Under the pieces are notes generated by a model, which was not told where the DNA came from, did no database searches, and saw nothing but the letters and a program-made list of their open reading frames with translations. From an uncultured Oscillospiraceae bacterium (GTDB lineage Bacteria > Bacillota > Clostridia > Oscillospirales > Oscillospiraceae), in NCBI GenBank assembly GCA_934589145.1, contig CAKTNW010000011.1, positions 1-61,845 on the forward strand: a DNA stretch of 61,845 nucleotides, in the 5' to 3' direction. The first letter of the stretch is position 1. Every line of letters begins with the position of its first letter. Positions 7,680-16,113 of the stretch are shown here, piece by piece. The translations under genes were made by a program, and so were the position numbers.

Positions 7680-10600
7680 TCAGCCGGCCTTCACCGTTTC
7701 GTACAGGTACTGGTAGTCCAGAATGTTCACGCTGCCGTCGCCGTTGATGTCGGCCATGGCAAGGAAGTCGTCACGGTCGGCAAAGGCGGACTCCGTCGTG
7801 GAGCCGGTGGACAGGAAGGTGTACAGGGACTGCATATCCTCCACGCCCCGCAGGCCGTTGCCGTTCAGGTCGCCCATGGCGGCGGTGTTGCCCGCGTCGA
7901 TGAGGAAGGGACTGAAGCTGCGGGTGACGACGCGGATGCCGGCGGCGGTGTACTCGCCCAGCAGCGTCTCCTTTACCGTGCAGTCCTCACTGAGGTAGTG
8001 GCGGATCAGGGGGCGGATCTGCTGCGCGGCCAGCGCCAGACCCTGCTCCACGGTCATGTCGAAGTAGCTGTAAGGCAGGTAGATCTCGGCACCGGTATCG
8101 GCGAAGCGGTCGGGATCGCTGACATCCAGACGCAGGAACAGGCGCCGGCTGTCGTCGCCGGTCTGGGGGTTCCTGTCGCAGAAGAAGGTCACATCCTCGC
8201 CCACCAGCGTGGGGAGCGCCACGGACTCGGTGGGGGCGGCGTCCACGCAGGCGGTGTCCACCGCGGTGGCAAGGCTGCCGTTGCGGCCATAGACGTAGCT
8301 GTAACCCAGAATGCCGCCATCAGCGTCCAGCCACTGTACCAGCAGGCAGCGGTACATCTGGCTGTCGGCGTAGTACACGGTCAGGCCGTCCAGCTCCAGC
8401 CAGCGCAGGGCCATGAAGTCGATGGTGGGCGGCTCGCTGACGGAGAACGTCTCGGGGATATTGGAGAACATCTCCACCGCGCTGTCCGCGTCCATCTGAC
8501 TGCTGAGAGCGGGGTTGCCGTTGCCGCCGGGCCAGATGGCCTTGTACCGGGCAGCGCCGTCAGGCACCGGCATGGTGAAGCAGCTGGTCAGCAGGGACGG
8601 ATCGGTCAGCTGGGAGGCGTCCACGGAGGTGCTGAAGTAGCCGGTGTCGGGATCGTAGATCACAGTGATGCCGTTGCCGCGCAGCGTGGTATCGGCGGCG
8701 CTGTCCAGCAGTTCATCAGGATGGGTGACGGTGCCGGGCAGCAGATTGAACCACTCGGTGCTGTTCTGGCACTCCACACTGATATACTCCAGCAGGTCGG
8801 GTGCACCGGCCTTCTGCCAGTAGAGCCGCACTGTCTGGAAACGGTCGTTCGTCAGCTCCACGGGGAAGCTGCCGCCGTCGCCGGTGGAGGAGCTGGTCCA
8901 GCAGCGCAGGGTGTAGCCTGCGGCGGGAGCATCCGCCGTCAGGGCGGCGATGCGGCCATGATCGGTGCCGGCCTCGTCCATGGTCTTGCCGGATACCGTG
9001 CGCAGGAAAACAGCGCCGTCAGAGGGGGTGATGGCGGTCCAGTCGCTGTGGGTGACGGAGACGTGGAGACGGTCGCGGGCCGCCGGATCGCCGTTGTCCA
9101 TGGAGACGGAGTAGGAGCGGTCCTCGGCGGCATGGATCTCCAGACACAGGGCATAGCGGACGGCGGCCTTGTCGGCGGTGGTCTGCTCGTTGCTCATGGA
9201 CAGCGCGCAGGTCCACACGGAGCTCTTGCTGCTGAGCGTCAGGAGGCTGCTGGTGGCCGACATACGGTTGATGGTGGCCAGATGGACGCCGTTGTTGTGG
9301 CAGTAGCCCTCGTACAGCGTGCTGTCCAGACCGGAGAAGGAGTCGGGGATGGTGTCGCCCTGCCAGTCGTAGCCGTAGGTCATGGGGCGGCGGTCATCGG
9401 AATTGCCGAAGTAGTAGCGCAGGAACACACCGTCGGCCAGCTGGTCGCTGCCGCTGCCGCGGACGGCGTCATCCCAGCGGGTCTTGCTGCCGTAGTTGAT
9501 CTCCACGGTGATAAGGCCGCGGGACTCGTCCACGCGCCAGCGGTAATCCCAGTCGTCGCCGCAGCCCTCCGTCCACTCCTTCAGCTGCCGGGGGAAGGAG
9601 AGATGGAAGTCCTTGCCGATGCAGGGGAACTTGTAGCCGTTGTCATAGAGGTATTGCAGGGCGGGATAGGCGCTGTCGGGAACGGTGGCCTCGTCGCTGG
9701 GGGTCCAGTCTCCCTCGGCGCCGTACCACGGCCAGCTTTGCATGAGGGAGTAGCCCCGGGGCGCCACGACGAACATACCGTCATGGCCGGCGGAGAAGGT
9801 GAGGAACTGATACCCGTCGTCAGAGTACTTCTGACAGTCCACGGCGATGTCCTGCTCCTCAAGGGAGGCGTTGCTGTCATCCGGGCAGTAGACCACGTAA
9901 TCCGTGTCGTCTGTCAGGTCGGCGCCGGTGCCGAAGGTGTAGGCGCTGCCTGCCGGCAGGGTATAGCGGTCCTCACCCAGATACAGGCAGGTGCGGAGGG
10001 CGTGGCCCTTGCCGTTGGGGCCGTCACAGTTGACGTAGTCGGTGACCACCCAAACGATGGTGTCGCCGCTGTAATCGCTGGCCGTCAGGGAGGCGTTCAT
10101 GTGGGCGAGTACGTCGGGCGTCAGCAGCAGCGAGGTGCCGCACCATGTGTACAGCTGGACGGGCCTGCCGTTTTCGGCCAGCGCGGAGACGATGGGCAGA
10201 GGCAGGCCCACGCGGGTGGCCTCGCCCGCCTCCTCGCGCCAGTTGACGCCCAGCTCCACCACGTCACGGTCATCCAGCCGGAGACCGTTGACCACGGCGA
10301 TGCGGCCGTTGTCCGCGATGTCCAGCCCGTCGATGTTGTCGCCGAAGCCGCCGCCGGAGCCGCCCAGCGAGACAAGGAACGGGGAGAAGGTCTCCGTCTC
10401 AAACACGATGCCCTGCGGCTCATAGCGGCCGTAGAACCGGCCGTTCTCCAGCAGCTGGTGGTCGCTGTCGTAGTGGCAGACCTCAACGGGGGGCTGGTTG
10501 TCCAGATCGTCCTTGATGTCCTGGTAGGAGAGGCCGAAATAGCTGTAAGGCAGGCAGATGGTCTTGACGCCGCCCTGATCGTTGGCCAGATACAGCTCAA

Positions 10601-12983
10601 AGTACAGGGAGCGGCCATCGCCGTTCTGGGGATAGCGGGAGCAGATCAGCTCCATGTTCTCCGCGCCCACGGCCACCGGGGCGCGCACCTCGCCGTTGTC
10701 GTCAAGGTCGGTGATGTCGTCCAGCGCGGCGGCGCTGGCGGTGCGGGTGCGGTAGACGAAGTCGTCGTTCTGGCCGTACACATAGCTGACGTCCACAAGG
10801 TCGCCGTCAGCGCCCCACCACGCCACCACAAGGCTGCGGTAGCTGTTGGTGGCGGAGACGCAGATGTCGAGGCCGGCAAGGCCCACCATCTCCGGAAGCA
10901 CCAGCTCCAGAGAGCGGCACCGCAGGGCCTCGTCGCTGGTATCATCCACGCGGTAGGCCCGCCCGCTGCGCAGCATACTCCACGTGCGGTTGGACATCTG
11001 CGTGCCGCCCATACGGGGGTCCTGATTGCCGTCCTCGTGGGTGGCGGTGAAGGTGACGGCACCCTCCGGTACGGGCAGCGGGATGCGGGTATCCACCAGT
11101 GCGCCGAAGTCGGGAATGCGCTGGTCATCATAGGAGGCGTGGAAATAACCCAGCGTGGGGTCGTAGGTCACGTGGATGCCGCTGTTGGCCAGCGCGGCGG
11201 TGTCCAGCTCCAGCGAGGCCGCGGGGGAGCCGGTAATGCTGCCGTTGCCCACCAGCGCGTAGTAGGGAACGGAAGCGCCCTGCATTACGGACAGGGTCTG
11301 GAGCCGGACGTCGGAGGCATCGGAGGTGCTGACCCATGTGATCTCATAGTCGGCCTGAAAGCCTCTGGCAGAATCATTCAGCCACGACCACACACGGATG
11401 AAAGGATCGGTGCTGTACGAGCCGGCGGGGTCGTCGCTGCGTATCCAGCGCTGCAGCTGATAGCCGGCGGGCGCAAGGCTGTCCAGCGCCAGCTGTGCCA
11501 GATAGGTGTCGGACTGGCCCAGCTGACTGTCGGACGCGGGGGTGAGGAGGATGCGGCCCTCCTCATAGGCGGCAGCCCAGTCCGTGACCTGCATCGTCAG
11601 AGCGGCCTGCAGCCTGTCGGCAGCCACGGGGGTGGCCACGGGATAGGTGGTATCCAGACGGAAGCGGTCACCGTCGATGGAGATGAAGACGTTCACCATC
11701 TGGCGGTGGGTGATCTGACCCTGTGCATCGCCCCACACCACGGCGAAGCGGTGGCGGCCCATGCGGTCGGTGGGGACGATGGACGCAAAGCCGTCCACGC
11801 GGTTGACGATGCCGATCTCGGCGGAGCCGTCTACCCAGCGGATCTCCTGCTGGGCATCATTGTCCCACATATAACTGATATGGTTGCTCTCCACGCTGGT
11901 CAGATCGATGAGGGACTCGAAGCCGCCGTTGCCGTTGCGGACGTCGGCACGGACATCGTTATCCTCCGGTGTGATCTTAACGCGGACCCGCAGGTTGCCG
12001 TCCGTGGCGTACATATTGCGGAAGGCGTCGATCCAGTGGCTGCCGTCCTCGTATTTCATCAGGGTGATGCGCAGGTCGCCGGTGGATGTATCGTAGGTGT
12101 AGTCGTAGTCCTGTCCGCGCACCAGCCCCTCGGGAAAGACAAAGTTCACCCGGTCTGTTGAGGGGGCGGTGAAGCCGGCGTCACGCATGGCATCTGTCAT
12201 GCGGTCGAAGTAATCTGTCTGACCGCCGCCCTGCTCGTCCATGCTGCGCTCGGTGCGGAACACCAGCTGGGTGAAGTTGTAGAAGAGGTCGGTGCCGTCC
12301 AGATAGATGCCGCAGGTCTTTTGCAGGACGGCCCGGACGCCGGCGGACAGCTGATAGTACTCCTGCAGCATATCCTCGGTGCTCATGTTCTGGGGCGGCA
12401 CCAGCCGGGCGGTGGCGGCGTCCATGCCGATGCGGCCCTCCAGATAGGACTGCGCCTGCGCCTGCTCCGCATCGGTATAGTCAAAGACCTCCAGCGACAG
12501 CATGGCGACCAGCCGATACAGATCCCGCAGATCGTCGTAGATCGCGGAGGCGGCATCATCGTTCAGGTTTTCCCAGTCATACCGCAGGGCAAGAGCGGCG
12601 GCAGCGGGGAGCGGGTCGCTCAGCTGGGCGTAGTGCGTAAAGGGCGCGCCCTCGGCACCGCAGTCCGTCCAGCCGTCCAGACTGTCCAGCGCAGCGGAAG
12701 CGTCCCGCGTGGCGTAAAGGTGCCACTCGCCCAGACCGGCGTCCCTGTCGCCGTTCCAGCCGAATCTGTAATAGCACACCGCGCCGTCAAGGGTGAAGGC
12801 GTGGCGGCTCTCCAGAAAGTCACTGGCCGACACGGTGTTGCCCTCCTGCAGCGGCTCCATGGTCCTGACGGCGGGCGTGGTGTCCTCCGACACCGTGTAG
12901 CTGTCGTTTTCCGCCGCCAGAGCGGTGGGCAGGAGCGACAGCACCATGACCAGCGCCATCAGAAGGCTGATCGCTTTTTTCAT
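7680..12983 (-). CDS. large secreted dockerin-containing protein with internal duplication
   Basis: Translation from ATG 12983, preceded by GAGGAGGAG, gives 1767 residues beginning with a signal peptide (MKKAISLLMALVMVLSLLPT...ALAA). The body consists of beta-rich sequence of unknown family. Two copies of a roughly 400-residue unit are recognisable. Copy 1 covers about residues 454-875 and copy 2 about 1303-1697; both contain a 'V-x-YDP-x-x-GYF' strand, an SYVYGxN motif, an LPYSYF motif and end in FSPFL. The C-terminus (about 1701-1767) is a type I dockerin with two calcium loops (GDLNGNGLRG and ADINGDGSVN). This predicts a secreted protein that binds a cohesin on a partner. No catalytic domain was recognised. 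It runs divergently from the transglutaminase-like gene; the promoter is at 13039-13067. Confidence 0.85.
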   Translation of the reverse strand: MKKAISLLMALVMVLSLLPTALAAENDSYTVSEDTTPAVRTMEPLQEGNTVSASDFLESRHAFTLDGAVCYYRFGWNGDRDAGLGEWHLYATRDASAALDSLDGWTDCGAEGAPFTHYAQLSDPLPAAAALALRYDWENLNDDAASAIYDDLRDLYRLVAMLSLEVFDYTDAEQAQAQSYLEGRIGMDAATARLVPPQNMSTEDMLQEYYQLSAGVRAVLQKTCGIYLDGTDLFYNFTQLVFRTERSMDEQGGGQTDYFDRMTDAMRDAGFTAPSTDRVNFVFPEGLVRGQDYDYTYDTSTGDLRITLMKYEDGSHWIDAFRNMYATDGNLRVRVKITPEDNDVRADVRNGNGGFESLIDLTSVESNHISYMWDNDAQQEIRWVDGSAEIGIVNRVDGFASIVPTDRMGRHRFAVVWGDAQGQITHRQMVNVFISIDGDRFRLDTTYPVATPVAADRLQAALTMQVTDWAAAYEEGRILLTPASDSQLGQSDTYLAQLALDSLAPAGYQLQRWIRSDDPAGSYSTDPFIRVWSWLNDSARGFQADYEITWVSTSDASDVRLQTLSVMQGASVPYYALVGNGSITGSPAASLELDTAALANSGIHVTYDPTLGYFHASYDDQRIPDFGALVDTRIPLPVPEGAVTFTATHEDGNQDPRMGGTQMSNRTWSMLRSGRAYRVDDTSDEALRCRSLELVLPEMVGLAGLDICVSATNSYRSLVVAWWGADGDLVDVSYVYGQNDDFVYRTRTASAAALDDITDLDDNGEVRAPVAVGAENMELICSRYPQNGDGRSLYFELYLANDQGGVKTICLPYSYFGLSYQDIKDDLDNQPPVEVCHYDSDHQLLENGRFYGRYEPQGIVFETETFSPFLVSLGGSGGGFGDNIDGLDIADNGRIAVVNGLRLDDRDVVELGVNWREEAGEATRVGLPLPIVSALAENGRPVQLYTWCGTSLLLTPDVLAHMNASLTASDYSGDTIVWVVTDYVNCDGPNGKGHALRTCLYLGEDRYTLPAGSAYTFGTGADLTDDTDYVVYCPDDSNASLEEQDIAVDCQKYSDDGYQFLTFSAGHDGMFVVAPRGYSLMQSWPWYGAEGDWTPSDEATVPDSAYPALQYLYDNGYKFPCIGKDFHLSFPRQLKEWTEGCGDDWDYRWRVDESRGLITVEINYGSKTRWDDAVRGSGSDQLADGVFLRYYFGNSDDRRPMTYGYDWQGDTIPDSFSGLDSTLYEGYCHNNGVHLATINRMSATSSLLTLSSKSSVWTCALSMSNEQTTADKAAVRYALCLEIHAAEDRSYSVSMDNGDPAARDRLHVSVTHSDWTAITPSDGAVFLRTVSGKTMDEAGTDHGRIAALTADAPAAGYTLRCWTSSSTGDGGSFPVELTNDRFQTVRLYWQKAGAPDLLEYISVECQNSTEWFNLLPGTVTHPDELLDSAADTTLRGNGITVIYDPDTGYFSTSVDASQLTDPSLLTSCFTMPVPDGAARYKAIWPGGNGNPALSSQMDADSAVEMFSNIPETFSVSEPPTIDFMALRWLELDGLTVYYADSQMYRCLLVQWLDADGGILGYSYVYGRNGSLATAVDTACVDAAPTESVALPTLVGEDVTFFCDRNPQTGDDSRRLFLRLDVSDPDRFADTGAEIYLPYSYFDMTVEQGLALAAQQIRPLIRHYLSEDCTVKETLLGEYTAAGIRVVTRSFSPFLIDAGNTAAMGDLNGNGLRGVEDMQSLYTFLSTGSTTESAFADRDDFLAMADINGDGSVNILDYQYLYETVKAG

Positions 12984-13038
12984 ACGTTCTCCTCCTCCGG
13001 CTCCCCCACACGAGGGGGCGCATAACTTGATGGTTTTG

Positions 13039-13067
13039 ATTGTAGCACGGTCGTTGTGGAAAAACAA
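13039..13067 (-). promoter_or_regulatory. sigma-A promoter of the 1767-aa dockerin protein gene
   Basis: On the minus strand TTGTTT (13062-13067) and TACAAT (13039-13044) are 17 bp apart, about 55 bp upstream of the start codon. Confidence 0.6.
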
Positions 13068-13119
13068 TAAGCTCCCTGCATAGTATGGCGGCAAAATTGG
13101 AGAAATTTGCCTGTTTTTC

Positions 13120-13148
13120 TTGCAAAACGGCGGAGAGTGCTTTATACT
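13120..13148 (+). promoter_or_regulatory. sigma-A promoter of the transglutaminase-like gene
   Basis: TTGCAA (13120-13125) and TATACT (13143-13148) are 17 bp apart. The expected start is near 13155, giving a leader of about 48 nt. This promoter and the divergent one at 13039 face away from each other within 80 bp. Confidence 0.6.
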
Positions 13149-13202
13149 GGTGATGCGTATGATGTCCGGCGCCCCGCGCGCCGGCAGGGAGGGGGAGCAA
13201 CG

Positions 13203-14567
13203 ATGAAGAAAATGAGCAGATGGCTCGGCGGTCTGCTGGCGGCGCTGCTGCTGGCCGGTACCTGCGCCTACGCGCAGGCGGCGCCGGGGGTTGTGCAGGG
13301 CAGCGTGACTGTCCGTTCCGCGGCGCAGAGCGGCGGCATGGAAAGCGATGAGCTGCTGGAGGGGTATCTCTATCAGGCGGCGGGCATGACGCCCCGCGTC
13401 AGCGCGGCAGCCGCCGCGGCGCGCCCGGCGCTGTACGCCGTGCCTATGCAGCCGCTGACGGCGGAGGTATACAGCGGCCTGCTGCCGGAGATCCGAGAGA
13501 TCGCCGCGGGCACACGGGCATCCACGCAGATACAGGTGCCCGTCAGTATCGCGTATACAAAGGAGGAGCTGGGTGTCACCGGTACACTGGTGGCGGACGG
13601 CGCCATCACGTCAGAGGCGAATGCAAAGATCTCGGCGAGGTTCCGGCAGGATCTGGCGGTCGACACACTGCTGAACCAGCTGCTGCTGCGCAATCCCTAC
13701 GAGCTGTACTGGTTCGACAAGACCGTAGGCATCAGTACCCGCTGCGGCATCTCCTGCACAGGCGAGGTGTGTACCATCGTGCAGGTGACGGTGTCCATGC
13801 CGGCGGCGGCAGCCTATCAGGGCGGCAGCGAACTGACGGTGGATACGGCCAAGACCGGCGCGGCCAGCGCTGCGGCGCAGACCGCTGCGGCGGTGGCGGC
13901 GGGCCAGCAGGGCAGCAGCGACTATGAGAAGCTGCGGGCGTATCTGACGTACATCACCGGGGAGGTGTCCTACAACAGCGGCGCGCTGGCGGCGGGCACC
14001 GCCTACGGTGACCCGTGGCAGGTGATCTACGTGTTCGACGGGGACAGCAGCACCAATGTGGTGTGCGAGGGCTATGCCAAGGCCTTCAAATATCTGTGTG
14101 ACCTGACGTGGAGGAGCGGGGACCCGGCGGTGCAGTGCCTGCTGGCCACAGGCACCATGGATGGCGGCACCGGCGCCGGAGGGCATATGTGGAACATCGT
14201 GACCATCGGCGGCAGGAACTATCTGGCGGATGTGACCAACTGCGACACGGGCACTGCGGGCGCGCCGGATCTGCTGTTCCTGTGCGGCGTCAGAGGCAGC
14301 GCGGCCCAGAGCTATACCGCTGCGGCGGGCGGCAGGGAGATCCGCTATGTCTACGACGACCACACGCGGTCGGTATACGACACGGAGCTGGAGCTGTCGG
14401 ACACGGCCTATGATCCCGACGCCATGACGCCCATGGAGCTGCTGACGGCGCTGACGCGCTATGTGGCGTGCATCACCGATGTGTGTCCCGCAGGCGCGGA
14501 CGTCAACGGCGACGGACAGGTCGATGCCGATGACATGACGGCGCTGGCGCGGACGATCACGGGCTGA
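13203..14567 (+). CDS. secreted transglutaminase-like protein with degenerate dockerin
   Basis: Translation from ATG 13203 (AGGGAGGGGGAG upstream) gives 454 residues with a signal peptide (MKKMSRWLGGLLAALLLAGT..AYAQA). The N-terminal half is alanine-rich and unrecognised. Residues about 240-365 look like a transglutaminase-like cysteine protease fold: Cys in VVCEGYAKAFKYLC, His in GGHMWNIV, and Asp in YLADVTNCD, in the right order and spacing for a Cys-His-Asp triad. The last 45 residues hold one intact calcium loop (GADVNGDGQVDADD). It is preceded by LLTALTRYVACI, which matches the helix of the first dockerin repeat in the 2464-aa protein (ALVRHVACI) but lacks its calcium loop. The predicted location is the cell surface. 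It lies 23 nt upstream of the next gene and is probably co-transcribed with it. Confidence 0.8.
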   Translation: MKKMSRWLGGLLAALLLAGTCAYAQAAPGVVQGSVTVRSAAQSGGMESDELLEGYLYQAAGMTPRVSAAAAAARPALYAVPMQPLTAEVYSGLLPEIREIAAGTRASTQIQVPVSIAYTKEELGVTGTLVADGAITSEANAKISARFRQDLAVDTLLNQLLLRNPYELYWFDKTVGISTRCGISCTGEVCTIVQVTVSMPAAAAYQGGSELTVDTAKTGAASAAAQTAAAVAAGQQGSSDYEKLRAYLTYITGEVSYNSGALAAGTAYGDPWQVIYVFDGDSSTNVVCEGYAKAFKYLCDLTWRSGDPAVQCLLATGTMDGGTGAGGHMWNIVTIGGRNYLADVTNCDTGTAGAPDLLFLCGVRGSAAQSYTAAAGGREIRYVYDDHTRSVYDTELELSDTAYDPDAMTPMELLTALTRYVACITDVCPAGADVNGDGQVDADDMTALARTITG

Positions 14568-14590
14568 GCCGCCGGAAAAGGAGAAACGTG

Positions 14591-15721
14591 ATGCGAAGGA
14601 TATGCGGCACACTGCTGCTGTGCATAGGGCTGCTGCTTTGCTGCACCGTACAGGCGCTGGCGGCGGATGAGGCAGTGCTGACTATTACGCCGTCGGTGAC
14701 GGAGGCGGAGGCCGGCGACAGCGAGACGAGGATCGACTACACCATCACCGTAACGCCGCCGGAGGGGCGCGCCATCGGTGTGTTCAGCTTCCGGCTGAAG
14801 CCCTCCGGGGGCATGACGCTGCCGGAGAAGTTCAAGGTGGACGGCCGGCAGGTCATACAGTATGCAAAAAACGGCCTGCGGTACGACATTACTACGGAAA
14901 AGGGCGTTTTCAAGACATTTGAGTACACGCCCGCCAGCTGCTTCTTCGCCGCGGTGGGCTCGCTGGAGGACAACCGCATGACGGAGGCGGCGGAGATCAT
15001 GACCATCACCGCGGCAATCCCCAAGGGGACCGGAGGCGTTTTTGCGCTGGACGCGGAGTTCATCGCGGCGCCGGACGGCTCCGGTCAGATGTACCCCGTG
15101 CGGGTGGAGACGACGCCGGTGACAGTGACGGTGCCCGGCGGCGCAGCCGTGTGCGGCAGCGTGGTGGTGGAGGGACTGACGGAACCGGCGGCCGGTGCGC
15201 CGCCCGACACGGATGTGACGGTGCTGACGGGCATCGACGGCGCGGTGTGCCGCGCGGCGTGTACATGGTACTGCGACGGCGCGGCCATGATGTCCGCCGC
15301 CTTTGAGACGGGACACGTGTACACGGCGGTGCTGCGTCTGACGCTGGAGGGCGCTGTGTTCGGCGACACGGTGACGGCCAACGCGGGCTATGCCGTGACG
15401 CGGCTGAGCGACACGGAGCTGGAGCTGCGGCGGAGCTTTCTGGTGGAGGCACAGTATGCCCGGGAGCTGACGGAGGATGAGGCGCAGGAGCGCATCGACT
15501 TCGGCGATACGGCGGGCGACTGGCAGACCCCCGCGCCCTCCGGCGCAGACGGGGATGCCGTCCAAGACCCGGAGGAGCTGCCGGACGGCGGCACAGCCGA
15601 TCCGCAGGAGACCCCCGCGGAGACGGAGCGCGGCAGCGCTGCGGCGGTCATCATACTGGCGGCAGCGGCGGCGCTGGGCGTCGTGCTGGCGGTGCGGCGG
15701 CGGAGAGACCGCACGCGATAA
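14591..15721 (+). CDS. exported membrane-anchored protein with cohesin-like domain
   Basis: The protein has 376 residues and a signal peptide ending near residue 25 (LCCTVQALAA). Residues about 27-180 form a beta-sandwich resembling cohesin/carbohydrate-binding folds (an IGVFSFRLKPSGGMTLP strand pair, then a 'TITAAIPKGTGG' strand). A second beta domain follows, then a Pro/Asp/Glu-rich stalk (about 300-345). The C-terminus is a hydrophobic Ala/Val/Leu helix followed by RRRRDRTR, a stop-transfer anchor. The protein would display its ectodomain on the membrane outer face. ATG 14591 was preferred to GTG 14588; both sit behind AAAAGGAG. The cohesin assignment is weaker than in the next two genes and rests on strand pattern plus context. 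Confidence 0.65.
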   Translation: MRRICGTLLLCIGLLLCCTVQALAADEAVLTITPSVTEAEAGDSETRIDYTITVTPPEGRAIGVFSFRLKPSGGMTLPEKFKVDGRQVIQYAKNGLRYDITTEKGVFKTFEYTPASCFFAAVGSLEDNRMTEAAEIMTITAAIPKGTGGVFALDAEFIAAPDGSGQMYPVRVETTPVTVTVPGGAAVCGSVVVEGLTEPAAGAPPDTDVTVLTGIDGAVCRAACTWYCDGAAMMSAAFETGHVYTAVLRLTLEGAVFGDTVTANAGYAVTRLSDTELELRRSFLVEAQYARELTEDEAQERIDFGDTAGDWQTPAPSGADGDAVQDPEELPDGGTADPQETPAETERGSAAAVIILAAAAALGVVLAVRRRRDRTR

Positions 15722-15834
15722 GGCGGCCGATGCGCCGTTTTTCCCGTATTTTACGGCGCTGGCGATATGGACAAAAAGAGGAGCTGGAAGAAATTGGAAT
15801 TCGTGCGGATGCACAAATAATTTGCCGGAAACAA
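15722..15834. other. intergenic stretch, nothing recognised
   Basis: These are AT-mixed sequences between the anchored protein gene and the promoter at 15835. No convincing open frame, hairpin terminator or repeat was seen. Confidence 0.4.
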
Positions 15835-15863
15835 TTGACAGGAAACGTATGTAGCGCTATGAT
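15835..15863 (+). promoter_or_regulatory. near-consensus sigma-A promoter of the cohesin-dockerin gene
   Basis: TTGACA (15835-15840) and TATGAT (15858-15863) with a 17-bp spacer form the strongest promoter match in the window. The expected start site is near 15870, leaving a 240-nt untranslated leader. Confidence 0.75.
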
Positions 15864-15869
15864 AGGCAA

Positions 15870-16113
15870 GTAGAAGTAAATCCGCTGGGTCACAACGATC
15901 CGCACCGAAGGAGCACGTCCGCCGCCGGTCATGGGAACGATACCGGAGCGGAAGGGCTCCCGTTGGCGCGGCCAGAGACAAAAACGGCGCAAAACCCCCA
16001 TGGGGGTTTTGCTATGCAGCAGACGCTGCATAGCAAGGGCGCTGTGAGACTGAAAGAGACATACGACCATCCGAGAGAGACCAAAATCAAAGGGGAAAGC
16101 GAGGAAACAGAAC
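15870..16113 (+). promoter_or_regulatory. long structured 5' leader with tandem hairpins
   Basis: The leader has about 240 nt between the promoter and ATG 16114. A GC-rich 5' part (about 15880-15985) has many complementary short segments (CGCACCG, CCGGTC, ACCGGAG, GCTCCCG). Next comes a perfect 20-bp palindrome, AAAACCCCCATGGGGGTTTT (15991-16010), which would act as an intrinsic terminator stem with a T tail. Immediately after it is a second perfect hairpin, GCTATGCAGC-agac-GCTGCATAGC (16011-16034). The arrangement suggests attenuation or a riboswitch-like element. It did not match any riboswitch class whose core sequence I could recognise. Confidence 0.5.

Noticed and set aside
7581..12161. 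1500-codon open frame on the plus strand opposite the dockerin gene
   Set aside because: Same shadow effect; it overlaps the DUF308 stop and the terminator at 7627, and its product has no recognisable domain.
15991..16034. Tandem palindromes as the start of a CRISPR array
   Set aside because: The two hairpins differ in sequence and do not recur with spacers; they fit a leader RNA better.
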